Positions 33,237-41,654 of a stretch of DNA of 64,000 nucleotides are shown piece after piece; the first letter of the stretch is position 1; each line of letters starts with the position of its first letter. The translations under genes and the position numbers were made by a program. The stretch is from JACVRW01 sp963734365 (GTDB lineage: Bacteria > Actinomycetota > Thermoleophilia > Solirubrobacterales > Thermoleophilaceae), in assembly GCA_963734365.1 (NCBI GenBank), contig CAVTGV010000004.1, positions 806,001 to 870,000 on the forward strand, given 5' to 3'. The notes beneath the pieces were generated by a model. The model was not told the origin of the DNA. It saw nothing but the letters and a program-made list of their open reading frames with translations, and did not search any database.

Positions 33237-34514
33237 TCAGGGAAAGCCGTCCTCGCCGCTGAGGGCGCGGCGCAGCAGGTGCAGCGCCACCGTGGTGGAG
33301 CGGTCACGGATGTCGGCGCGGTCCCCGGGAAGCAGCGCGCGGCGCGTGAGCCCACCCCCCTCCGCCAACCTCACGCTCCAGCAGACGGTCCCCACCGGCT
33401 TGTCCTCCGTGCCTCCGTCGGGACCGGCGATGCCGGTGACCGACACCGCGGTGTCAGCTTCGAAGCGGCGCAGCGCCCCGTCGGCCATCGCCTCGGCCAC
33501 CTCCTCGGACACCGCCCCGTGCGCTTCGATCAGCGCAGGCTCGACACCCAGCACACCGACCTTCGCCTCGTTGGCGTAGGCCACCACGCCGCCGGCCACG
33601 TAGGCCGAGGACCCGGGCCGGTCGGTCAGGCGTGCCGCCACCAGGCCCGCGGTGCACGACTCGGCCGTGGCGAGCTGGCGGCCGGCGAGCAGCGCAGCGA
33701 CCTGGTCGTCCACGCGGGAGCCGTCCTCGGAGAAGAGCTCGCGGCTGTGACGTTCGCGTACGAGCTCCATCAGCCGCTCGTAGGCGCCGGCGGCATCGGG
33801 CTCGTAGCGGGTGACCATCTCGATCTCGCCCCTGTGCAGGCAGGTGGTGATCTCGAGCGCCTCGAACCCGTCCACGTCGCGCTCGGCGTCACGCAGCGTC
33901 TCGGCCAGGCCCGACTCCGGGAGCCCGAACATCCGCACCATCGTCTGCTCGTAGGTGGTACGCCCGGCGATCGCCTCGCGCACGGGCTCGGTCTCCACCG
34001 CCACCGCCCACATCGGGTGTAGCTCGCGGGGCGGGCCGGGCAGCACCACCACCGTCGGCTCGCCGGGCACCACAACACCCGGCGCCGTGCCCACGGGATC
34101 GATCACCAGCGCGCCCTCCGGGATCAGCGCCTGCTTGCGATTAGCGGCGCGCATGGCCTCGGGGTCCCAATGGCTGAAGCGCTGCATGAGCGGCTGGAGG
34201 ATCTCGAAGATCCGCCGCTCGAGCCGCTCGTCGAGCACCAGCTCGCGCTCACTGAAGCGCGCGACGACCTCCACGGTCATGTCGTCCGCGGTGGGCCCGA
34301 GGCCGCCGCTCGTGATCACGAGATCGACCTTCTGGGCGGCCATGAAGCGCAGCTGCGACTCGATGTCCTCGGGCCGGTCCCCGCAGATCGTGATGTGGGC
34401 CAGCTCCACGCCGAGCTCGAGCAGGCGGTCGGACAGCCAGGGCCCGTTGCGGTCCCGGACCCGCCCGGTGAGCACCTCGGTGCCGGTCACGACGATTCCC
34501 GCCCGCGCCGCCAT
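33237..34514 (-). CDS. cinA: CinA family protein (competence/damage-inducible, NMN deamidase)
   Basis: The 425-residue protein has two domains. The N-terminal MoaB/Mog-like (COG1058) domain has TGTEVLTGRVRDRNG, ITSGGLGPTADD and LPGPPREL. The C-terminal CinA (NMN amidohydrolase) domain begins near residue 270, with AESCTAGLVAARLTDRPGSS, GGVVAYANEAKVGVLGV and VTGIAGPDGGTEDKPVGTV. Its activity recycles nicotinamide mononucleotide and ADP-ribose compounds. It precedes thpR and lies 4 bp after the RodZ-like gene. recA and recX are about 2-3 kb downstream, as often seen. Confidence 0.95.
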   Translation of the reverse strand: MAARAGIVVTGTEVLTGRVRDRNGPWLSDRLLELGVELAHITICGDRPEDIESQLRFMAAQKVDLVITSGGLGPTADDMTVEVVARFSERELVLDERLERRIFEILQPLMQRFSHWDPEAMRAANRKQALIPEGALVIDPVGTAPGVVVPGEPTVVVLPGPPRELHPMWAVAVETEPVREAIAGRTTYEQTMVRMFGLPESGLAETLRDAERDVDGFEALEITTCLHRGEIEMVTRYEPDAAGAYERLMELVRERHSRELFSEDGSRVDDQVAALLAGRQLATAESCTAGLVAARLTDRPGSSAYVAGGVVAYANEAKVGVLGVEPALIEAHGAVSEEVAEAMADGALRRFEADTAVSVTGIAGPDGGTEDKPVGTVCWSVRLAEGGGLTRRALLPGDRADIRDRSTTVALHLLRRALSGEDGFP

Positions 34515-34518
34515 CAGC

Positions 34519-35268
34519 TCACGCGCAGGGCCGCTCGCCCGAGGGCAGCGCCCGCCTCCCCCGAGGCGTGAACGCGAAGCCCACGGGCTCCGGGCCGGAC
34601 TCGATGGCCACCGGCTTGCCGTTCTTTCTCATCTCCACGTCGGTCTTGCCCAGATTCACCCGCAGGCGCTTGCCGCGGAACGTCTGAGGGGAGTCGATCG
34701 TGTTCTCGAAGAGCACCTCGGTGTCCGGCCCCCGGTCCACGCAGACGTAGGTGGGAGTGAGCGGAGCGATACGCAGGACCACGCGCTTGGGCACGGCGCG
34801 TTTCTTCTTCTGGCCGCCGGCCGGGCTGGTCGAGGTCTGCGTAGCCGTGTCGGCGGCCTCGTCGCCACCGTCGTCTCCGTTGTCCGAGAGCAGCCCGATC
34901 GCCACCAGCGCGCCGACGATGGCGACCACCACGAGCAGCAGCACGGACCCCGCCCCCACCCGCGGTCCGCCGCGGCGGCGGTCGCGGGCCAGGTTGGGTG
35001 GGCCGAGCGACCGCAGGTGCTCCACGTCGTCGCCGGCCTCGTAGCGGGTCCGGTACTCCTCCAAGAGCAGCTGCGGGTCGAGCCCGAGCAGCTCGGAATA
35101 GGTACGCAGGAAGGTCTTGACGAACGTGGGCCCGGGCAGCATCCCGAACTCCTCGTTCTCGAGGGCACGGAGGTACTTGGCCCGGATCTTGGTGCGCTCC
35201 TCGACGTCGGCGATGTCGAGCCGCTGCCGCATCCGTGCCTCGCGCAGGGTTTCCCCGATCGTGGGCAT
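34519..35268 (-). CDS. RodZ-like helix-turn-helix membrane protein
   Basis: The 249-residue protein has an N-terminal HTH_25-type domain (about residues 3-75: TIGETLREARMRQRLDIADV, RAKYLRALENEEFGMLPG). One membrane helix follows (about 104-124), and the outer C-terminal domain (about 160-249) resembles DUF4115. This is the RodZ layout, linking the cytoskeleton and cell-shape machinery to the envelope. Actinobacterial versions without MreB are less well understood. It is 26 bp after ftsK and 4 bp before cinA, probably in one transcript. Confidence 0.82.
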   Translation of the reverse strand: MPTIGETLREARMRQRLDIADVEERTKIRAKYLRALENEEFGMLPGPTFVKTFLRTYSELLGLDPQLLLEEYRTRYEAGDDVEHLRSLGPPNLARDRRRGGPRVGAGSVLLLVVVAIVGALVAIGLLSDNGDDGGDEAADTATQTSTSPAGGQKKKRAVPKRVVLRIAPLTPTYVCVDRGPDTEVLFENTIDSPQTFRGKRLRVNLGKTDVEMRKNGKPVAIESGPEPVGFAFTPRGRRALPSGERPCA

Positions 35269-35294
35269 GGAGCGGGGATTCTGACGATCGCGCC

Positions 35295-37697
35295 CTAGTC
35301 CTCGGCGGGCGCGCCCACGGCGGCGTCGGCGAGGCTCTCCAGCACCCGTGGGAGGTCGGCCTCCGTGATCAGGACCTGGCGTGCCTTGGAGCCCTCATAG
35401 CCCGAGATCACGCCCCGGCGCTCCATCATGTCGATGAGGCGTCCCGCGCGCGTATAGCCCACCCGTAGGCGGCGCTGGAGCATCGAGGTGGACGCGCTGC
35501 CCATCTGCACCACGGTGGCCACGGCGTCGCCCAGGAGATCGTCCTGGTCGGGGTCGAAGTCCCCCTCCGCGGCCCCTTCCTCCGCCTCGGGCTCCACCGC
35601 CTCGAGCAGCTCCTCCTGAAGCTCCGGCTCACCCTGGCGGCGCCAGTGCTCTGTGAGCTTCTCGATCTCCTCCTCGGCGATGAAGGCGCCCTGGATCCGG
35701 GCCGAGCGCGACTCGCCGGACGGCCGGAAGAGCATGTCTCCCTGACCCAGCAGCGACTCGGCTCCGTTCTGGTCGAGGATCACCCGCGAGTCGGTCTGGG
35801 AGGAGACCGCGAACGCGATCCGAGCCGGGACGTTGGCCTTGATCATGCCGGTGATCACATCGGCGCTCGGCCGCTGCGTGGCGAGCACGAGATGGATGCC
35901 CACGGCGCGCGACTTCTGGGCCAGCCGGATGATCGAGTCCTCCACGTCGGCCGGGGCGACCATCATCAGGTCGGCGAGCTCGTCGATCACGCAGAGGATG
36001 TACGGGAGCGGGGCCTCGCCCTGCTTGACCCGGTAGCGGTTGAGCTCCACCAGGTTGCGCGTCTTGGCCTGGCTCATCACCCCGTAGCGCTCCTCCATCT
36101 CCTTGAGCAGGTTGGCCAGCACGTTGGCCGCCAGGCGCGGGCTCGTAACCACCGGGGTGAGCAGGTGCGGGATGCCCTCGTAGTAGTTGAGCTCGACCCG
36201 CTTGGGGTCCACGAGCACCATGCGCACCTCGTTGGGCGAGGAGCGCAGCAGCACACTCGAGAGCATCGCGTTCACGCAGCCGGACTTGCCCGAGCCGGTG
36301 GTGCCGGCGATCAGGATGTGGGGTTGCTTGGCCAGATCGGTGCCGATCGCCTTGCCCGCGATGTCCTTGCCCAGCCATACCGAGAGCGGCGACCAGCCGG
36401 ACGGAGGATCCTGGAGCACGTCGCCCAGGTGCACCATGCGGCGCACGCGGTTGGGCACCTCCACCCCCACGGCCTGCTTGCCCGGTACCGGAGCGAGGAT
36501 GCGCACCTGGTCGGCGGCCAGCGCATAGGCGATGTCGTCCTTTAGCTGGGCGACCTTGGACATCTTGATCCCGGGCGCCAGACGCAGCTCGTAGCGGGTC
36601 ACGTGCGGGCCGGTGACCGTTCCGATCACCCGGGCGTCGACGCTGAAGTGGCCGAGCGCCTCCACGAGGGCGGCTCCAACCTTCGCGATGCCCTTGGTGT
36701 CGACCTTCTGGGCCCCGTTGGCGCGCTTCAGGAAGGAGAGCTTGGGCATGCGGTAGTCCACGCCCTCGGACTCGGTCACGGGCGAGCGACGATGGCCCAT
36801 CGGGGTGAGCTCCTCGGCCGTCGGCTCGGGTTCATCTACGTCGGGCACCGGCTCCGGGAGCGCCTCCGGCTCGGGCTCCTCGTCCCATACCGGCTCGTCC
36901 GGAGGCTCCTCATCCTCGTCGCCGTAGAGGTCCGGGTAGCGCTCGGACGCGTCGAGCGCGGGCGCCTCCACGTGGGTGGCGCGCACCACCGGCTCGCGGT
37001 CCTCCGGCTCGGGCGGCTCCATCGGCTCGGGTTGGGCCTCTGGCGGTGCCTGTGCGGAGAGCGGCCGCGTGGGCAGATTGAGGGTGTCGGCCGTGCGCCG
37101 CACCCGGTCGCCGGTGGTGGAGGCGGCCTGGCGGGTGGCGGCCATCAGGCCGGCGATCGACGCGCCGGTGAGCAGCAGGACGCCCGCCAGCAGCAGGAAC
37201 ACGAACAGGATGTGGGAGCCGGCGACCGAGAAGAGCTTGCTGGAGCTCCACAAGAGCGATTCGCCCACCGCTCCGCCGTGGCGCTCGAGGTAGGAGGGGT
37301 CGAAGAAGCCGTCGCGCGGGGTGTCGCCTGGCCCGAGGCCGAGCGAGCCGGCCGCGAACCCGAGCGTCAGGGCCGCCCCCAGGCAGGCCGCACCGGTCTT
37401 GAAGGGGTGGGTGCTGGGCAGCGACGGGCGCATGATCAGGATCGCGCCGGCGCCGAGCAGGGCCACGGGCGCCGCGTAGCCGACGGCGCCGAACAGGAAC
37501 TGGATCGCGTCCGCAAGCGCGGTCCCGAGCCGCCCCCCCGCCCAGCCGAAGTAGAACACGCACGTGAAGAAGGCCGCGAAGGCGACCAGCCCGAGGCCGA
37601 TGAGATCCCAGTGACGCTGCTCCAGGCGCGGCAGGTCGACGTGGGGCAGCCAGGCCGCTCGGGAACGACGGCGCTTCGTCCGGCGTGATGCAGGCAT
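35295..37697 (-). CDS. ftsK: DNA translocase FtsK/SpoIIIE
   Basis: From the ATG at 37697 the product is 800 residues. Four to five N-terminal membrane helices (about residues 30-195) lead to an acidic Pro/Glu linker (about 210-300). The translocase motor has Walker A AGTTGSGKSG (near 465) and Walker B ILCVIDELADLMM. The C-terminal winged-helix gamma domain (about 715-780: STSMLQRRLRVGYTRAGRLID) reads polar DNA sequences. The protein pumps chromosomal DNA at the division septum. Upstream in-frame sequence lacks family features, so 37697 is chosen. It is divergent from, and close to, a membrane-associated hypothetical gene. Confidence 0.95.
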   Translation of the reverse strand: MPASRRTKRRRSRAAWLPHVDLPRLEQRHWDLIGLGLVAFAAFFTCVFYFGWAGGRLGTALADAIQFLFGAVGYAAPVALLGAGAILIMRPSLPSTHPFKTGAACLGAALTLGFAAGSLGLGPGDTPRDGFFDPSYLERHGGAVGESLLWSSSKLFSVAGSHILFVFLLLAGVLLLTGASIAGLMAATRQAASTTGDRVRRTADTLNLPTRPLSAQAPPEAQPEPMEPPEPEDREPVVRATHVEAPALDASERYPDLYGDEDEEPPDEPVWDEEPEPEALPEPVPDVDEPEPTAEELTPMGHRRSPVTESEGVDYRMPKLSFLKRANGAQKVDTKGIAKVGAALVEALGHFSVDARVIGTVTGPHVTRYELRLAPGIKMSKVAQLKDDIAYALAADQVRILAPVPGKQAVGVEVPNRVRRMVHLGDVLQDPPSGWSPLSVWLGKDIAGKAIGTDLAKQPHILIAGTTGSGKSGCVNAMLSSVLLRSSPNEVRMVLVDPKRVELNYYEGIPHLLTPVVTSPRLAANVLANLLKEMEERYGVMSQAKTRNLVELNRYRVKQGEAPLPYILCVIDELADLMMVAPADVEDSIIRLAQKSRAVGIHLVLATQRPSADVITGMIKANVPARIAFAVSSQTDSRVILDQNGAESLLGQGDMLFRPSGESRSARIQGAFIAEEEIEKLTEHWRRQGEPELQEELLEAVEPEAEEGAAEGDFDPDQDDLLGDAVATVVQMGSASTSMLQRRLRVGYTRAGRLIDMMERRGVISGYEGSKARQVLITEADLPRVLESLADAAVGAPAED

Positions 37698-37789
37698 CCC
37701 GAGGTCATTCGACGGCCGGGACCCGCCCCCTGCCCGGCGTAGGACTCCGCAGTGCGGCGTCGAAGCCCGGGCTCGTGTCCGAGGTCGCC

Positions 37790-38662
37790 ATGGTGATCCT
37801 CTCCGCCGGGGTGGGTGCGCTCGCCGGGGTTGTGACCACGGCCTGGAAGAGCCGCAAGGACCTCGAGGTCCAGTACGACATCGACCTGCGCGAGCGCCGC
37901 ATCGAGGCGTACGCCGAGCTCTGGAGGCTGCTCGAGCCGCTGGCCGACTACTTCGAGCCGGGAGCGGTGACCCGGGCATCGGCCCGTGAGCTCGGCCAGG
38001 ATCTGAGGCGCTGGTACTTCAACACCGGCGGACTGGTGCTGTCAGCCGCCACCCGGCCGGCCTACTTCAACCTCCAGCAGGCGCTCGAGGGGGTGAGCGC
38101 GTCCGGCGAGTCGGGCGGTCTCGGCGAGGAGCGCGTGGAGATCGTGAAGGCGCTGGCCAGCCGCCTGCGCACCACTTCGACGCGCGACGTGGCCACGCGG
38201 GTGGGCTCGCGGCTGGGCCCGTCCATCGCCGCGCGGCTGAGCGCACCGTGGCGGCGCAGCGTCGCGCCGCTGCGCGTGAGCGTCGACCGGCGCTGGCGCT
38301 GGTCCTCCGGGACGCCCGAGCCCGCTCTCTTCGTGGTCGTCGAGAACGTGACCGATCGCGATCTCGAGGTCCTGGGAGTCGACGTGGCGGGCGCGGGCAC
38401 AGCGGTGAGCGCCGAGGGCGAGACCGGGCTCATCCTGCAGCCCGGCGAGAACCGCGAGCTGACGGCCGCGGCCGACGACGCGCTGGCGCCCGAGGTGACC
38501 GTGCGGCTCGCGGGCCGCAGGGCGTTCCGCTCCGGCCGCCGGCCCGGGGTGCCGCTCCAGAGCCACCTGCTCGGCGCAGACAGCCCGGGGCGACACTCCG
38601 AACGACGGCTAGCCGTGGCCCAGTTCGGCGCGGCCGCGCGCGGCCTCCCTACCATGACTTGA
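37790..38662 (+). CDS. hypothetical protein with one N-terminal membrane helix
   Basis: From the ATG at 37790 the product is 290 residues (a GTG at 37775 is also possible). A hydrophobic helix (about residues 2-18, ILSAGVGALAGVV) is followed by TTAWKSRKDLEVQYDIDLRE and a helical domain with EAYAELWRLLEPLADYF. This start resembles small bacterial proteins that carry a membrane anchor followed by a long helix. The C-terminal half (about 195-280) looks beta-rich, with VVVENVTDRDLEVLGVDV. I recognise no named family. The stop is 1 bp before the start of the response-regulator gene, so it may belong to the same transcript. Confidence 0.6.
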   Translation: MVILSAGVGALAGVVTTAWKSRKDLEVQYDIDLRERRIEAYAELWRLLEPLADYFEPGAVTRASARELGQDLRRWYFNTGGLVLSAATRPAYFNLQQALEGVSASGESGGLGEERVEIVKALASRLRTTSTRDVATRVGSRLGPSIAARLSAPWRRSVAPLRVSVDRRWRWSSGTPEPALFVVVENVTDRDLEVLGVDVAGAGTAVSAEGETGLILQPGENRELTAAADDALAPEVTVRLAGRRAFRSGRRPGVPLQSHLLGADSPGRHSERRLAVAQFGAAARGLPTMT

Positions 38663-38663
38663 C

Positions 38664-39347
38664 ATGGCCGGACGTCCGAGGGTGCTCGTCGTGGAGGACG
38701 ACACCGATATCGCCAGCGTGCTGCGCCGCTCGCTCGACAAGGAGGGCTACGAGGTGCGCGTGGCCGGCGACGGCGAGGCGGCTCTCGTGGAGTCGGGCAA
38801 CTTCGAGCCCGACGCCGTTGTGCTCGATCTCGGCCTGCCTCGGCTCGACGGCGTCGAGGTCTGCCGGCGCCTGCGTGAGGACGGCGACGTGCCGATCCTC
38901 ATACTCACCGCCCGCGACGGCGTGGACGCTCGCGTGGAGGGCCTGGACTCGGGCGCCGACGACTATCTGGTCAAGCCCTTCGAGCGCGATGAGCTCCTGG
39001 CCCGGATGCGCGCCCTGCTGCGCCGTCGGCCCCCGCGCGGCAGCGCGTTCGTGGTGGTGGGCGACCTGCGGCTCAACCCGGACACGCGCGAGGTGTTCCG
39101 CGGCGACCGACAGCTCGAGCTCACCGCCCGCGAGTTCGAGCTGCTCGAGCACCTGATGCGAAACGCGCGCATAGTGGTCTCGCGCCAGGCGCTCCTCGAC
39201 GAGGTGTGGGGCTATCACCCGTTCGCCGAGACCAACACCGTCGACGTCTTCATCTCGAACCTGCGCCGCAAGCTCGAGGCGGACGGCGAGCCGCGGGTGC
39301 TGCACACGATGCGCGGAGCGGGCTACGTAGTGAGGGAAGAGGCGTGA
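38664..39347 (+). CDS. OmpR/PhoB-family response regulator
   Basis: The 227-residue protein has a receiver domain (about residues 5-118) with EDD at 11-13, phospho-acceptor Asp55 in VVLDLGLP, Thr in ILTARD and Lys in DYLVKPF. A winged-helix DNA-binding domain (about 130-224) contains LTAREFELLEHLMRN and TVDVFISNLRRKL. It pairs with the downstream histidine kinase gene (4 bp GTGA overlap). The similarity is to MprA/TcrA-like actinobacterial regulators, but the signal and target genes are not known. Confidence 0.95.
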   Translation: MAGRPRVLVVEDDTDIASVLRRSLDKEGYEVRVAGDGEAALVESGNFEPDAVVLDLGLPRLDGVEVCRRLREDGDVPILILTARDGVDARVEGLDSGADDYLVKPFERDELLARMRALLRRRPPRGSAFVVVGDLRLNPDTREVFRGDRQLELTAREFELLEHLMRNARIVVSRQALLDEVWGYHPFAETNTVDVFISNLRRKLEADGEPRVLHTMRGAGYVVREEA

Positions 39348-40816
39348 GGACCCGACTGCCGGTGAAGGTCAAGGTGGCCGTGGTCACGGCGGCGCTGACC
39401 TTCGTGATCCTGTGCCTGTTCGCGGCGGTGATCGGGGCGGTGGCCGAGCAGCGGATCACGACCGGCTTCGATGATGAGCTGCGCGCCACCGCGGCGGACC
39501 TCGAGAACGACCTCGAACCGCGCATCGACGATGCCGGCCAGCTCCGAGTCAACCGTGATGCGCTCGAGGGTGCGGCTGCGGGCGGCGCGCTCGTGTTTGT
39601 CGTTCGCGCCGACGGGCGGGTGCTTTACCCGGAGGGCGCGCTGTCGGCGCTCGGGCCACCCGACGCGGCCGGCGTACTCGACATCGGCGACTACCGCATG
39701 GTCTCCCGGGCGCTGGTCACCGCACCTCGCTCATCCGCCGCGCCGTTCGGGCTCGACGGCCTGATTCCCCGGCCGGTCGCCGAAGCGCGTGCCTACGTGC
39801 AGTACGCCAAGCCGGAGGGCAGCCTACGGACCACCATCAATCGCGTTCGCCTCTTCCTCGCCCTGGGCGTGCTCGGCGGTACCGGTTTGGCCTTCCTAGG
39901 CGGCCTGGTGGTGGCCCGGCGCGCCATGCGGCCGATCTCCGGCCTCACCCGGGCGGCGCGCGAGGTGGCACGCACACGAAATCCAGAGGTGCGCCTGCCC
40001 AAGCCGCTGGCCAACGACGAGGTCGCCGATCTCGCCTACACGCTCGAGGACATGCTCGGAGAGCTGGGCGCGGCGCGTGGCGAGACCGAGGCCACCCTCG
40101 ACCGCCAGCGCGCTTTCGTGGCCGACGCCTCACACGAGCTGCGCACGCCGCTCACCAGCATCCTCGCCAACCTCGAGCTGCTCGAGGGGGAGCTGGACGG
40201 CGAGCAGCGAGAGATGGCGGCCTCTGCGCTGCGCTCCTCCCGTCGCATGAGGCGCCTGGTGGGCGACCTGCTGCTGCTGGCCCGCGCCGACGCGGGCCGC
40301 GAGGCCCCGCGTGCGCCGGTCGACCTGGCCGCGGTTGCCACCGAGGCGGCGCTGGAGGCCGGTTCGCTCGCGCCCGGAGACCCCGTCTCGGTGGATGCTC
40401 CCGAGCCTGTGGTGGTGATGGGCGTGGAGGATGACCTGCACCGCCTGGCGAGCAACTTGGTCGAGAACGGCTTGATCCACACCCCGCAGGGGACGCCGGT
40501 GACCGTGTCCGTGCGCCGCGACGGCAGCTCTGCCGTTCTCGAGGTGGCCGACCGCGGTTCCGGAGTGCCGCCGGCCTTGCGCCGACGGGTGTTCGAGCGC
40601 TTCGCCCGCGGCGGTGGCGACGCCGCCCCGAGTGGCGGCAGCGGCCTGGGCCTCGCCATCGTGGAGGCGGTGACCGAGGCCCACGGAGGCTCGGTCGAGC
40701 TCGGCGAGGCCGAGGGCGGCGGCGCCCGCTTCGTGGTCACCCTCCCGGCGGCCCCGCAGCGCTCCGATGACCCCGCTAGCGTGTTGTCGCCTACTGAAGC
40801 GATCCCGGATTCCTAG
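39344..40816 (+). CDS. sensor histidine kinase
   Basis: The 490-residue protein starts at GTG, overlapping the regulator gene by 4 bp. Two membrane helices (about residues 10-33 and 166-188) flank an extracytoplasmic sensor domain of about 130 residues. A HAMP domain follows (about 190-240), then the dimerisation domain with His264 in DASHELRTPLTS and an ATPase domain with N-box NLVENGLIHTP, G1 DRGSGVP and G2 GGSGLGLAIV. It should autophosphorylate and pass phosphate to the adjacent regulator. The sensed signal is unknown. The next gene encodes an exported protein and might be a target. Confidence 0.95.
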   Translation: MRTRLPVKVKVAVVTAALTFVILCLFAAVIGAVAEQRITTGFDDELRATAADLENDLEPRIDDAGQLRVNRDALEGAAAGGALVFVVRADGRVLYPEGALSALGPPDAAGVLDIGDYRMVSRALVTAPRSSAAPFGLDGLIPRPVAEARAYVQYAKPEGSLRTTINRVRLFLALGVLGGTGLAFLGGLVVARRAMRPISGLTRAAREVARTRNPEVRLPKPLANDEVADLAYTLEDMLGELGAARGETEATLDRQRAFVADASHELRTPLTSILANLELLEGELDGEQREMAASALRSSRRMRRLVGDLLLLARADAGREAPRAPVDLAAVATEAALEAGSLAPGDPVSVDAPEPVVVMGVEDDLHRLASNLVENGLIHTPQGTPVTVSVRRDGSSAVLEVADRGSGVPPALRRRVFERFARGGGDAAPSGGSGLGLAIVEAVTEAHGGSVELGEAEGGGARFVVTLPAAPQRSDDPASVLSPTEAIPDS

Positions 40817-40827
40817 GAGCTCCTGTC

Positions 40828-41580
40828 GTGAAGTCGTTGCTGCATAGGCGCCCGTCGCCCGCATTGGTCATCGCCTGCATCGCCCTGTTCGTGTCGTTGT
40901 CGGGGGTCTCCTACGGGGTGGCTACCGGCTTCATTGACAGCCGGGAGATCAAGAACAACAGCGTGCGCACCAAGGACCTGCGCAACAACGACATCCGCAC
41001 CAGGGACCTGCGCAACAACGAGGTGCGCGGGGTCGACCTCCGCAACTCGACGATCCAGAGCCGCGACATCGGGATCAACCAGGTCACGGGAACCGATGTG
41101 CGCGAGAGCACCCTCCAGAAGGTGCCGAGCGCGGCGACGGCGGACAGCGCGACGACTGCGACGAACGCAACGACTGCGGGCACGGCAGCGAACGTCGGCG
41201 GCCTGACCGTGAAGAAGTTCTTCGCGAAGCTGCCGACCGGGGCGGCGAACGTCGAGGTCTTCCGGGGCACCGGCTTCGTGCTGTCGGGGAGCTGCACCGG
41301 CGGCACAGCGACCCTCACGATGAACGGCATCACGGGCGCGCCGGAGACCAACGCGGCGTTTGAGGGCGACTCGGGGGCCAGCGCGACGTCAGGCTACGAC
41401 GCCGACCTCAACCCGGGCGACGACCTAGTCCTAAGCGGAGTGAACAACACCGCCACCGGCACCGCCGTGGTCTCCACGACCGCCGGCGCAGTGAGCACGA
41501 TCGTCTACGCCGCCCAGGACGCCCCGGCGTTCCAGGGCGAGAACGTCTGCGCGGTGCGCGGGACGGTGACGGCGGGCTAG
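40828..41580 (+). CDS. exported protein with ten-residue N/R/D repeats
   Basis: The 250-residue protein starts at GTG after a TAGGAGCT site. The N-terminus RRPSPALVIACIALFVSL then GVSYG is a signal or anchor helix (about residues 11-33). About six near-repeats of ten residues follow (37-96; for example IKNNSVRTKDL, IRTRDLRNNE and VRGVDLRNS), reminiscent of a right-handed beta-helix. An Ala/Thr linker leads to a beta-rich C-terminal domain (about 125-250) with two Cys that may pair. The type seems common in Thermoleophilia as I remember it; no function is known. It follows the sensor kinase gene by 11 bp. Confidence 0.65.
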   Translation: MKSLLHRRPSPALVIACIALFVSLSGVSYGVATGFIDSREIKNNSVRTKDLRNNDIRTRDLRNNEVRGVDLRNSTIQSRDIGINQVTGTDVRESTLQKVPSAATADSATTATNATTAGTAANVGGLTVKKFFAKLPTGAANVEVFRGTGFVLSGSCTGGTATLTMNGITGAPETNAAFEGDSGASATSGYDADLNPGDDLVLSGVNNTATGTAVVSTTAGAVSTIVYAAQDAPAFQGENVCAVRGTVTAG

Positions 41581-41596
41581 ATCAAAGTGAAGACGT

Positions 41597-41623
41597 AATT
41601 GCGGCGGTGTCGCCGCCGCAATT
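41597..41623. terminator. bidirectional hairpin terminator between convergent genes
   Basis: A perfect 11 bp stem (AATTGCGGCGG paired with CCGCCGCAATT, loop TGTCG) lies 16 bp after the exported-protein gene and 32 bp after the rnj stop on the other strand. The AATT ends give short T-containing arms on both strands. It is the strongest terminator-like structure in the window between convergent genes. Confidence 0.7.
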
Positions 41624-41654
41624 GCGGTCTCACCGTGCGGTGCCCGCCCGGCGC

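Noticed and set aside
34170..34571. Plus-strand frames inside cinA, rodZ-like and ftsK
   Set aside because: They are antisense shadows of well-supported genes and show no family sequence.
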